Positions 16,814 through 23,531 of a DNA stretch of 64,000 nucleotides are shown piece by piece (position 1 is the stretch's first letter; each line of letters opens with the position of its first letter). The notes under the pieces were generated by a model that was not told the DNA's origin, made no database searches, and was given only the letters and a program-made list of their open reading frames with translations. This DNA is from Phenylobacterium sp. SCN 70-31 (GTDB lineage: Bacteria; Pseudomonadota; Alphaproteobacteria; Caulobacterales; Caulobacteraceae): positions 62,001 through 126,000 of the forward strand of contig NZ_MEEX01000013.1 in assembly GCF_001724605.1 (NCBI RefSeq), written 5' to 3'. A program made the translations under genes and the position numbers.

Positions 16814-18655
16814 TCAGCCCGCGGCGACGCGAGCCGCCAGGTCGCCGGCGATGCGGTCGAAGACGGGCCCCCAGGCCTGATACGCGTCGGGCACGAAGAC
16901 GCGGGCCTGGGGGTACCAGGCGTAGGTCTCGGTCAGGCCCAACCGCGGCCAGGCGCCGGGCGCGGAGATGAGCCAGCTCGGCGCCCCGGCTGCGGCGCCC
17001 AGGTTGAACGTGGCGTTCGAGAAGCCGATCACCAGATCCATGGCGCAGGCCAGGGCGGTGACGTCGTCCAGGTCCTTCTTCAGGTCGATGCCCGGCGGCG
17101 ACCAGATCTCGACGCCGAGGTCGCGGCGGGCCTGCTCCAACTCGGCCTCGCAATCCCCGTACTGGAGGTTGACGAAGGCGACGCCGGGGGTGAGCAGGAC
17201 CGGCGCCCACTGCTCGAACGGCGAGAAGTAGCGGTGACGGTGGCCGGCGGTGACCGCGCTCTTCCACAGGAGCCCAACCTTGGGAGCCGGGCCGGCGTCG
17301 GCCAGCAGGCGGCGCCAGTGGGCGACGCGTTCGGTATCGGCGGCCATGTAGCCGGCCGGGTCGGTGGGATAGTCCGCCAGCGTGCGCCGGTACTGGCGCA
17401 TGAGGCTGGCCATCGGCGTCCAGAGGTCGACGGTCTCGAGATCGGTTCCGGGTACGAGGCGAAGCGGCTTGGTGGCCCAGACGCGCGTCACGTGCGCGCT
17501 GACCTCGGCCCCGGGGAAACTGCGCCGGAAGAGATCGACCAGGCGCGGCTCGACGGCGATGCGCAGGCGGCCGTCGGGGCCCAGGTCGCGGATGATGTCG
17601 GGCAGGACGTTGGCGAACAGCACCTCGTCGCCCAGGCCCTGTTCGCCCACGACGAGGAAATCCTTGCCGGCGATGTCCTGGCCCGGCGCCCAGCGGGGCC
17701 GGTCGATGGCGAAGTGGGTGACGTCGGCGAACTGGGGCGAGAGGCGCGCCTCGTAGTCGTCCCAGCCGGGGCCGAGGCGGCCCAGGGCGAGCTGGTAGGA
17801 GGAGCGGGCCAGCTTCATCATCTCGCGGTCGTCGGCGGTGGCCGTCTTGGCGAGGGCGGCTTCGCAGTCGACCAGGGCGTCCTCGACCTCGCCCAGGTGC
17901 AGCTTCACCTGGCTGAGGTTGTAGCGACCCTTGTTGAACTTAGGGTCCAGCCGCACGGCCTCGGCGATGAAGGTGGCGGCGTTCGCAAGGTCGCCGCCCT
18001 CGATCATGACCGTGCCCAGTGTGTTCCAGAGCATGGAGGATTCGGGCATGGCGGTGATGGCGGCGCGCAGAATCTCGACGGCTTCGTCGACGCGGCCCTG
18101 ATCCTTCACCGAGGTGGCGAGGTTGTTGTAGCCCTGGGCCTCGTGGGGCGCGTGCTCCATGTAGTGACGGAACAGCTTCTCGGCCTGCTGGTGCATGCCC
18201 ATGCGGTGGGCCAGGCGGCCCAGGTCGTTGGCGACCTCGGAATGGTTCGGCAGGAGTTGAAGCGCCGCCTCGTAAGCTTTGACGGAATTGGTGAAATCGC
18301 CCGCGCGCTCGCGCGAGATAGCGAGCAGGTACCAGGCGACGCCATTGCGGTCGTCCTGTTCCAGGGCCTTGAGCGCCCACTTGCCGCCGGCGGTGAAGTT
18401 CTCGCGGTTCAGGGCGTCGATGGCGCGGCGGAGCAGGGGGGCCGCGGCCAGCGCCTTCAACTCCTTCATGGCCTCGTTCAGACGCGCCAGGGCGTCGCGG
18501 TCGCCCGCCTGGCCCATGTCCACCAGGGCCGCCTTGGCCGGCGTCGGACGGGCGGCGTCGTCGAGCACCGTCATCGATCCGGCCGATTGCAGGTCCTGGG
18601 GCCAATTCTGCGGGGGCTTCCGGGCCATATTCCGAAGCGGAGCCTTGGCGGCCAT
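16814..18655 (-). CDS. flmG: TPR-domain flagellin glycosyltransferase, FlmG-like
   Basis: A 613-residue soluble protein with tetratricopeptide repeats at about residues 70-310 (for example LLRRAIDALNRENF, AWYLLAISRERAGDF, GYNNLATSVKDQGRV, LWNTLGTVMIEGGDL) and a C-terminal glycosyltransferase-like domain at about 315-610 (VVGEQGLGDEVLFANVLP, VGLLWKSAV, DLVIGFSNATFNLGAAAGAPSW). This architecture and its place next to flbT-flaF-flagellin match FlmG of Caulobacter crescentus, which binds flagellins through the TPRs and attaches pseudaminic acid. Start 18655 has AGGAG nine bases upstream. A perfect CtrA box lies about 47 bases upstream of the start, and a 7-bp hairpin (18670-18687) sits in the leader. 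Confidence 0.88.
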   Translation of the reverse strand: MAAKAPLRNMARKPPQNWPQDLQSAGSMTVLDDAARPTPAKAALVDMGQAGDRDALARLNEAMKELKALAAAPLLRRAIDALNRENFTAGGKWALKALEQDDRNGVAWYLLAISRERAGDFTNSVKAYEAALQLLPNHSEVANDLGRLAHRMGMHQQAEKLFRHYMEHAPHEAQGYNNLATSVKDQGRVDEAVEILRAAITAMPESSMLWNTLGTVMIEGGDLANAATFIAEAVRLDPKFNKGRYNLSQVKLHLGEVEDALVDCEAALAKTATADDREMMKLARSSYQLALGRLGPGWDDYEARLSPQFADVTHFAIDRPRWAPGQDIAGKDFLVVGEQGLGDEVLFANVLPDIIRDLGPDGRLRIAVEPRLVDLFRRSFPGAEVSAHVTRVWATKPLRLVPGTDLETVDLWTPMASLMRQYRRTLADYPTDPAGYMAADTERVAHWRRLLADAGPAPKVGLLWKSAVTAGHRHRYFSPFEQWAPVLLTPGVAFVNLQYGDCEAELEQARRDLGVEIWSPPGIDLKKDLDDVTALACAMDLVIGFSNATFNLGAAAGAPSWLISAPGAWPRLGLTETYAWYPQARVFVPDAYQAWGPVFDRIAGDLAARVAAG

Positions 18656-18701
18656 TGCGGAGAACTCCTGAAGGCTATGGAGCCTTCGTCGCGCGTCATG
18701 C

Positions 18702-18716
18702 TTAATCCCCGATTAA
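18702..18716. promoter_or_regulatory. CtrA box TTAA-N7-TTAA
   Basis: TTAATCCCCGATTAA matches the full CtrA consensus exactly and is itself palindromic (flanks GC...GC extend it). It lies in the divergent flmG-flbT gap, 47 bases from the flmG start and 171 from the flbT start, so flmG is the more likely target. Confidence 0.75.
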
Positions 18717-18886
18717 GCCGCGCCATTCGGTCGCATCCGTGAGTTGCAGCGGGCTTGGATGCGCCGGGAAATCGGGCGTTAACGGGTTCGCCGGTAAGCG
18801 GGACGTGCGTTCGGGGGCGGTCGGCGCGAAGATGAACCCGTTTCGATTCGCGTGATGCTGATCTCCGCCGCAAAGAGGGGCCGGAC

Positions 18887-19312
18887 TTGCCGCTGAAGCT
18901 GTCTCTGAAGCCGGGTGAGAAGTTCGTTCTGAACGGCGCTGTCGTCCAGAACGGCGATCGCCGCGCCGTGCTGGTGCTGCAGAACAAGGCCTCGGTCCTC
19001 CGCGAGAAGGACATCATGCAGGAGGAAGACGTCCAGACGCCTGCGCGTCGGATCTACTTCCCCGTGATGATGATGTACCTCGATGGGGCGAACGCCGAGC
19101 GGTACTACTCGGAGTTCGTGACCCGTGTGACCGAGTTCATGGGGGTGATCTCCAATCCCTCGGTGCTCGCGGACTGCGTGGATATCTCGCGGTACTGCAT
19201 GGAGCGTGAGTACTACAAGGCGCTCATGGTGTGCCGGAAGCTCATCGAATACGAAGACGAGAGGTTGGGGAATGTCCCTTCAGGCGTATCAACAGGCGGC
19301 GACGCGGGCTGA
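18887..19312 (+). CDS. flbT: Flagellin mRNA regulator FlbT
   Basis: Post-transcriptional regulator of flagellin synthesis, 141 residues, usual family length. The N-terminus [18 protein letters not shown] and the central [13 protein letters not shown] and FMGVISNP are characteristic. In Caulobacter FlbT acts on the 5' untranslated region of flagellin mRNA and destabilises it until the hook is finished. The start is TTG at 18887 with AGAGGGG at 18874-18880. Its 3' end overlaps flaF by 41 bases, so the two are made together. The flagellin genes it would control follow directly downstream; see the leader hairpins at 19881 and 20997. Confidence 0.96.
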   Translation: MPLKLSLKPGEKFVLNGAVVQNGDRRAVLVLQNKASVLREKDIMQEEDVQTPARRIYFPVMMMYLDGANAERYYSEFVTRVTEFMGVISNPSVLADCVDISRYCMEREYYKALMVCRKLIEYEDERLGNVPSGVSTGGDAG

Positions 19313-19640
19313 GAGCCCGCGCGATCTCGAATACCGCCTGTTCGCCCAGGTGACGCGCGCGCTCATGGAGGCGGCCAAGCTTCCGCGCGAGGACGTGGGC
19401 GGGCGGATGGACGCGCTCGACTGGAACCGGCGGGTCTGGGCCACGCTGGCGGCCGACTGTTCGCAGCCCGACAACGCGCTGCCGAAGCCGCTGCGCGCCT
19501 CGCTGATCTCGCTCAGCATTTGGGTGGGTAAGCACACCAGCCTGGTGATCCGGAATCAGGAGGAGTTCGAGCCCCTGATCGAGATCAACCGGATGATCAT
19601 GCAGGGTCTCGCCGGCGACGCCACGTCCGCCGCCGCCTGA
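19272..19640 (+). CDS. flaF: Flagellar biosynthesis regulator FlaF
   Basis: A 122-residue FlaF protein ([51 protein letters not shown]). FlaF is required for flagellin production or secretion and opposes FlbT in Caulobacter and relatives. The ATG at 19272 follows GAGGTTGGGG, and the gene overlaps the end of flbT by 41 bases in another frame. It is followed by a 301-bp gap with the promoter of flagellin 1. Confidence 0.95.
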   Translation: MSLQAYQQAATRAESPRDLEYRLFAQVTRALMEAAKLPREDVGGRMDALDWNRRVWATLAADCSQPDNALPKPLRASLISLSIWVGKHTSLVIRNQEEFEPLIEINRMIMQGLAGDATSAAA

Positions 19641-19736
19641 TTCCGTCCCCTCGCGCCTCCGACGCGCGACGTCTTGCCGGCCGCGGAGCGATCCGCGGCC
19701 GTTCGAATGTCCGGAACGCGTCGGGCGGAACCTGAC

Positions 19737-19751
19737 CGGCAGGTCCTGCCG
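19737..19751. promoter_or_regulatory. ftr-like enhancer palindrome (candidate FlbD site)
   Basis: CGGCA-GGTCC-TGCCG, part of a perfect 8+1+8 palindrome at 19736-19752. It lies about 100 bases upstream of the sigma-54 promoter of flagellin 1, the usual distance for FlbD enhancer (ftr) sites. Confidence 0.65.
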
Positions 19752-19853
19752 GGCTGCAGGAATGGTTAGCGCGGCGCGCGTCGGCGGCATACCGCGTTGT
19801 TCGAAAATATCATAAAATTCAAAGTCCTGAAAAAATCGGCTCGTGGTTAATCG

Positions 19854-19868
19854 TGGCCCGGCGATTGC
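19854..19868 (+). promoter_or_regulatory. Sigma-54 promoter of flagellin 1
   Basis: TGGCCCGGCGATTGC: GG and GC elements with the required 10-base gap (consensus TGGC-N7-TTGC type). Predicted transcription start at 19880, giving a leader of about 62 bases before the ATG at 19942. Confidence 0.75.
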
Positions 19869-19880
19869 GTGGCTTGGTGC

Positions 19881-19896
19881 GAGCGAAAAATCGCTC
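19881..19896 (+). promoter_or_regulatory. 5'-terminal hairpin of flagellin 1 mRNA
   Basis: GAGCGA-AAAA-TCGCTC, a perfect 6-bp stem that begins at the second base of the transcript predicted from the sigma-54 promoter. Candidate stabiliser or FlbT target. Confidence 0.6.
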
Positions 19897-19941
19897 ACCG
19901 GCAAAACGCCCGGATCACCCCTCCAGAACGGAGACCACACC

Positions 19942-20760
19942 ATGCTGAACTCGGTGAACACCAACGTGGGCGCGATGGTCGCGCTCCAGAACCTCAACGC
20001 AACCAACGCGGAGCTGGCATCCACCCAGACGAAGATCAACACCGGCAAGCGTGTCGCCTCGGCGAAGGACAACGGCGCCATCTGGGCCATCGCCCAGAAC
20101 CAGCGCGCGACCTCCAACGCCCTGAACTCCGTCCGTGAATCGCTGCAGCGCGGTCAATCGACCGTGGAGGTCGCGATCTCGGCGGGCGAGTCGATCTCCG
20201 ACATCCTGCTTCAGATGAAGGAGAAGGCCCTGGCCGCAGCCGACGCAGGTCTCGACACCACCAGCCGCAACGCGCTGGCGGACGAGTTCGGCTCGCTGAA
20301 GGCTCAGATCACCAAGGCTGTCGCCAACGCCGAGTTCAACGGCGGCAACATGCTCAAGCAAGCCGGCACCACGGTGCAGTCTCTGGCCAACTCGGATGCG
20401 TCCTCGCGGATCACCGTGGCGGCGCAGACGCTGACGATCTCGGCGCTGTCCATCGCGGCGTCGACGATCACGACCAAGACCCTGGCCTCGACGGCGATCG
20501 GCGCGATCAACGCGGCGATCACGGAAGTGTCGAGCAAGTTGTCGAAGTTGGGTACGGGCGCCAAGGCGCTCGGGTCTCACCTGAACTTCATCAACAAGCT
20601 CCAGGACACGGTCGACGCCGGGATCGGTAACCTGGTGGACGCCGACCTGGCGAAAGAGAGCGCGAAGCTCCAGGCGCTGCAGACCAAGCAGCAGCTCGGG
20701 GTCCAGGCGCTGTCGATCGCCAACCAGTCGACGGGGATCCTTCTGGGTCTGTTCCGTTAA
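19942..20760 (+). CDS. Flagellin 1
   Basis: Short flagellin, 272 residues, lacking a variable D2/D3 region, like the Caulobacter FljK/FljM group. N-terminal D0/D1: NSVNTNVGAMVALQNLNATN, INTGK, AKDNGAIWAIAQNQRA; C-terminal D0: LADSDA-like spacing, DADLAKESAKLQALQTKQQL and LGLFR. The start ATG 19942 has GGAG eight bases upstream; an in-frame GTG at 19843 is rejected because it precedes the sigma-54 promoter. Exported by the flagellar type III system and polymerised into the filament; Ser/Thr-rich middle (ITVAAQTLTISALSIAASTITTK) offers glycosylation sites for FlmG. About 91 percent identical to flagellin 2 by eye. Confidence 0.97.
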   Translation: MLNSVNTNVGAMVALQNLNATNAELASTQTKINTGKRVASAKDNGAIWAIAQNQRATSNALNSVRESLQRGQSTVEVAISAGESISDILLQMKEKALAAADAGLDTTSRNALADEFGSLKAQITKAVANAEFNGGNMLKQAGTTVQSLANSDASSRITVAAQTLTISALSIAASTITTKTLASTAIGAINAAITEVSSKLSKLGTGAKALGSHLNFINKLQDTVDAGIGNLVDADLAKESAKLQALQTKQQLGVQALSIANQSTGILLGLFR

Positions 20761-20769
20761 GTTGCGAAC

Positions 20770-20797
20770 CGCCGGGCGGGCGTCGTCCCGCCCGGCG
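20770..20797 (+). terminator. Hairpin terminator after flagellin 1
   Basis: Perfect 11-bp stem CGCCGGGCGGG / CCCGCCCGGCG with loop CGTCGT, ten bases after the stop codon. Only short T runs follow, so it may also act mainly as a 3' stabiliser. Confidence 0.65.
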
Positions 20798-20827
20798 AGT
20801 CCTTCCTCGCGACGTCCCCCGCGACGT

Positions 20828-20895
20828 CGGCGATTTTTGCCGGGCGGGACGGGCAAATTCTGCTGACCTGGGCGCCGGTCCGGCAAATTCTGCCG
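20828..20895. promoter_or_regulatory. Three ftr-like palindromes upstream of flagellin 2
   Basis: CGGCG-ATTTT-TGCCG (20828-20842), GGGCA-AATTC-TGCTG (20851-20865) and CGGCA-AATTC-TGCCG (20881-20895) share the CGGCN-N5-NGCCG architecture, the last one perfect. They lie about 75-140 bases upstream of the sigma-54 promoter, as expected for a FlbD enhancer array. Confidence 0.65.
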
Positions 20896-20969
20896 ACCAT
20901 AAGCAACCCTAACAGCTATATAACGACATAAAATCAATCGGTTGAAGGTCTCAGGCGTCACACGCCCCA

Positions 20970-20984
20970 TGGCCTGCGACTTGC
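20970..20984 (+). promoter_or_regulatory. Sigma-54 promoter of flagellin 2
   Basis: TGGCCTGCGACTTGC, with GG and GC at exact -24/-12 spacing. Predicted start at 20996; leader of about 65 bases to the ATG at 21061. Confidence 0.75.
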
Positions 20985-20996
20985 TCGAAGTCCGAC

Positions 20997-21011
20997 CGGG
21001 CAAAATGCCCG
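20997..21011 (+). promoter_or_regulatory. 5'-terminal hairpin of flagellin 2 mRNA
   Basis: CGGGCA-AAA-TGCCCG, a perfect 6-bp stem starting at predicted transcript base 2. Same position and size as the hairpin of flagellin 1 but different bases. Confidence 0.6.
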
Positions 21012-21060
21012 CGGCCGCCAGAACGACGGCCGGCACCTTTATGAAGAAGGGCTTCGACCG

Positions 21061-21876
21061 ATGAATTCGGTGAACACCAACGTGGGGGCGATGGTCGCCC
21101 TCCAGAACCTGAACGCGACCAATTCCGAACTGACCACGGTTCAGAGCCGGATCAACACCGGCAAGAAGATCGCGAACGCCAAGGACAACGGCGCCATCTG
21201 GGCCATCGCCCAGAACCAGCGTTCGGCCTCCAACGCCCTGAACTCCGTCCGTGAATCGCTGCAACGCGGTCAGTCGACCGTGGAAGTCGCGATCTCGGCG
21301 GGCGAGTCGATCTCCGACATCCTACTTCAGATGAAGGAAAAAGCCCTGGCTGCGGCCGACGCGGGTCTCGACACCACCAGCCGCAACGCGCTGGCGGACG
21401 AGTTCGCCTCGCTGAAGGCCCAGATCACCAAGGCTGTCAGCAACGCCGAGTTCAACGGCGGCAACATGCTGAAGCAAGACGGCACCACGGTTCAGTCTCT
21501 GGCCAACTCGGATGCGTCCTCGCGCATCACCGTGTCGGCCCAGACGCTGACGCTGTCGGCGCTGTCCATCGCGGCGTCCACGATCACCACCAAGACGCTG
21601 GCCTCGACGGCGATCGGCGCCATCAACGCCGCCATCACCAGTGTTTCGAGCAAGCTGTCGAAGCTGGGTACGGGCGCCAAGGCGCTCGGGTCTCACCTGA
21701 GCTTCGTCAACAAGCTCCAGGACACGATCGACGCCGGGGTGGGCAACCTCGTCGACGCCGATCTGGCGAAGGAAAGCGCCCGACTGCAAGCCCTGCAAAC
21801 CAAGCAGCAGCTCGGGGTCCAGGCGCTGTCGATCGCCAACCAGTCGTCCTCGATCCTGCTCGGCCTGTTCCGTTAA
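21061..21876 (+). CDS. Flagellin 2
   Basis: 271-residue flagellin, paralogue of flagellin 1 with about 24 substitutions by eye, most of them between residues 22 and 57 and near the end. Conserved terminal helices NSVNTNVGAMVALQNLNATN and DADLAKESARLQALQTKQQ with LGLFR at the end. AAGAAGGG upstream serves as ribosome-binding site. It has its own sigma-54 promoter and ftr-like sites and its own strong terminator, so it is an independent transcription unit. Exported filament subunit; a likely FlmG substrate through its Ser/Thr-rich centre. Confidence 0.97.
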   Translation: MNSVNTNVGAMVALQNLNATNSELTTVQSRINTGKKIANAKDNGAIWAIAQNQRSASNALNSVRESLQRGQSTVEVAISAGESISDILLQMKEKALAAADAGLDTTSRNALADEFASLKAQITKAVSNAEFNGGNMLKQDGTTVQSLANSDASSRITVSAQTLTLSALSIAASTITTKTLASTAIGAINAAITSVSSKLSKLGTGAKALGSHLSFVNKLQDTIDAGVGNLVDADLAKESARLQALQTKQQLGVQALSIANQSSSILLGLFR

Positions 21877-21926
21877 GGCCGGCAAGCCCGGGAGCCGACC
21901 CCGGCTTCCGGGTCATTCACCTAGCG

Positions 21927-21954
21927 ACGGCGGGCGGGTCCGCCCGTCCGCCGT
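21927..21954 (+). terminator. Hairpin terminator after flagellin 2
   Basis: 12-bp stem ACGGCGGGCGGG / CCCGTCCGCCGT (one G-U pair) closed by a TCCG tetraloop, 50 bases after the stop codon. Confidence 0.65.
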
Positions 21955-21999
21955 TCGCCTCAGCCAGGAGCGCTGCACCCCCGTTCAGCGAAGGGAGAC

Positions 22000-22320
22000 A
22001 TGGATAGCAAGGTTGCGGCTGTCGCAGCCGTTCCGGATCCCGGTTCCGTCCAGGTCACGCCGACCGCCAAGGAAACCCAGCGTGCGCAGTCGCCCGCCGT
22101 GGTCAAGGAGGCGGCGTCCAGGGACCTGGTCGCCAGGGAGCCCGAACAGGTTTCGATGCGGCTGGTCATCGAGATGGACAAGGCCAGCGGCGCCTACATC
22201 TACAAGACCATCAACCGGCTGACCGGCGAAGTCCTGAGCCAGTTGCCCAGGGCCGAGGTCCTGAAGCTCAAGGGCGAGCGCCAGTACGCCGCCGGATCGA
22301 TCATCCGGACGAAGGCCTAA
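22000..22320 (+). CDS. flaG: FlaG-like flagellar protein
   Basis: 106-residue protein with a disordered N-terminal half and the FlaG-type C-terminal domain (VSMRLVIEMDKASGAYIYKTINRLTGEVLSQLPRAE shows the D-x-x-S/T-G-x-x-V/I-x-x-I pattern and the I/V-P-like end). FlaG proteins are linked to filament length or assembly; the exact role is not established. ATG at 22000 follows AAGGGAG. It lies between flagellins 2 and 3 on the same strand, after a terminator, so it should have its own promoter, which I cannot locate. Confidence 0.85.
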   Translation: MDSKVAAVAAVPDPGSVQVTPTAKETQRAQSPAVVKEAASRDLVAREPEQVSMRLVIEMDKASGAYIYKTINRLTGEVLSQLPRAEVLKLKGERQYAAGSIIRTKA

Positions 22321-22426
22321 GCCCGAAGAGGGCGCATCCGCCGACGCGATTCCTCGCACGGACCGTGAGGCAGATTGTCTCAACCGCCCCGGAGATATCC
22401 GGCGGCGGACATAAGTGTTGAGCGCG

Positions 22427-22434
22427 TTAACCAT
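22427..22434. promoter_or_regulatory. CtrA-type half site TTAACCAT
   Basis: TTAACCAT, 81 bases upstream of the flagellin 3 start. It matches the well-known CtrA half site. No sigma-54 promoter with correct spacing was found for flagellin 3, so this may mark a different mode of control. Confidence 0.4.
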
Positions 22435-22471
22435 CTGCTCACCACGATTTCCTAGCGTTCCAGCACGGTAC

Positions 22472-22488
22472 GGTTGCGAGTCGCAGCC
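22472..22488 (+). promoter_or_regulatory. Leader hairpin of flagellin 3
   Basis: GGTTGCG-AGT-CGCAGCC, a 7-bp stem with one G-U pair, 27 bases before the start codon. Similar in size to the leader hairpins of flagellins 1 and 2, though the transcript start here is unknown. Confidence 0.4.
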
Positions 22489-22514
22489 GGAAGGGCCCCT
22501 GTCAGGAGCGCGCG

Positions 22515-23348
22515 ATGACGATCAGCGTCCATACGAACAAGTCTGCGCTGACCGCGCTTCAGAATCTCAACAAGACCAACACCGAACTCGCCGAGACGCA
22601 GAACCGGATCAACACCGGCCTCAAGATCGGCGACGCCAAGCAGAACGCCGCGATCTGGGCCATCGCCCAGGGGCAGCGGGCCGACATCGGCGCCCTGGGT
22701 GCGGTGCGGATGAGCCTGGAGCGCGCGAACTCGATCGCCCAGGTCTCGATGACGGCCGGCGAGACGGTCTCGGACCTGCTCGTGGAACTGAAGGCGAAGG
22801 TGGTCGCGGCGATGGACACGTCGCTGGACACCAGTTCCCGGACGGCTCTCAATTCGGATTTCCAGGCGATCCTGCGCCAGATCACCCAGGTGGTGACCAA
22901 CGGCGAGTTCGACGGCGCCAACCTCCTGAACGGCCTGGGCGGCAACATCCAGTTCCTGGCCAACGCCGAGGCGACGACGCGCCTGACCCTGTCGACTCGC
23001 TCGCTGGCGCTGGGCGGCTCGAACATCACCATCCCGGCGGCGGCGGCCATCACCACCGTGACCATGGCGACGACGGTGCTGGCGCGGCTGGAGACCTCGA
23101 TCAGCAACGTCAACCAGGCTCTTGGCAACATGGGCTCGCAGGCCAAGCAGGTCGAAGCCCACCTGGCCTTCGTCTCGAAGCTGACCGACACGCTGGAAGC
23201 CGGGGTCGGCAACCTGGTGGACGCGGACCTCGCCAAGGAAAGCGCGCGCCTCCAGGCCTTGCAGGTGCAGCAACAGCTCGGCGCCCAGGCGCTCTCCATC
23301 GCCAACGCCGCGCCGCAGATCATTCTTCAGCTCTTCCGCGGCGGCTGA
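22515..23348 (+). CDS. Flagellin 3 (divergent paralogue)
   Basis: 277-residue flagellin, clearly more distant from flagellins 1 and 2 than these are from each other. It opens TISVHTNKSALTALQNLNKTN and ends IILQLFRGG; the core keeps INTGLKIGDAKQNAAIWAIAQGQ and the C-terminal DADLAKESARLQALQVQQQ. AGGAG precedes the ATG at 22515 by eight bases. In Caulobacter different flagellins occupy different parts of the filament; a minor or hook-proximal subunit is possible here. No sigma-54 site of correct spacing was seen upstream, unlike its two neighbours. Confidence 0.95.
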   Translation: MTISVHTNKSALTALQNLNKTNTELAETQNRINTGLKIGDAKQNAAIWAIAQGQRADIGALGAVRMSLERANSIAQVSMTAGETVSDLLVELKAKVVAAMDTSLDTSSRTALNSDFQAILRQITQVVTNGEFDGANLLNGLGGNIQFLANAEATTRLTLSTRSLALGGSNITIPAAAAITTVTMATTVLARLETSISNVNQALGNMGSQAKQVEAHLAFVSKLTDTLEAGVGNLVDADLAKESARLQALQVQQQLGAQALSIANAAPQIILQLFRGG

Positions 23349-23374
23349 TTCCTTTCCATCGGGGCGTGGACATG

Positions 23375-23403
23375 GCCCGGGCGCACCGCGTCCGGGCTAT
23401 TTT
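23375..23403 (+). terminator. Rho-independent terminator after flagellin 3
   Basis: 10-bp stem GCCCGGGCGC / GCGTCCGGGC (one G-U pair), ACC loop, then TATTTTC. It separates flagellin 3 from the flaEY-like gene. Confidence 0.75.
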
Positions 23404-23461
23404 CATGCGTCATATCCTGAGGCGTTTTTCGGATCCCGCGTCCGCTCGGTCTTTGGGGCGC

Positions 23462-23476
23462 TTAACGCGCCGTTAC
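23462..23476. promoter_or_regulatory. CtrA-like box upstream of flaEY
   Basis: TTAACGCGCCGTTAC: TTAA-N7-TTAC, one base short of the perfect CtrA consensus, 55 bases before the flaEY start. Confidence 0.5.
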
Positions 23477-23531
23477 GATTGTCCGGCCTAGGATCGACCC
23501 GCGGAGGCCTGCGTCCGCGAAGCGTGTGAAC

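Noticed and set aside
22441..22480. Sigma-54 promoter for flagellin 3 using the TTGC at 22474
   Set aside because: No GG at the required distance upstream of the GC.
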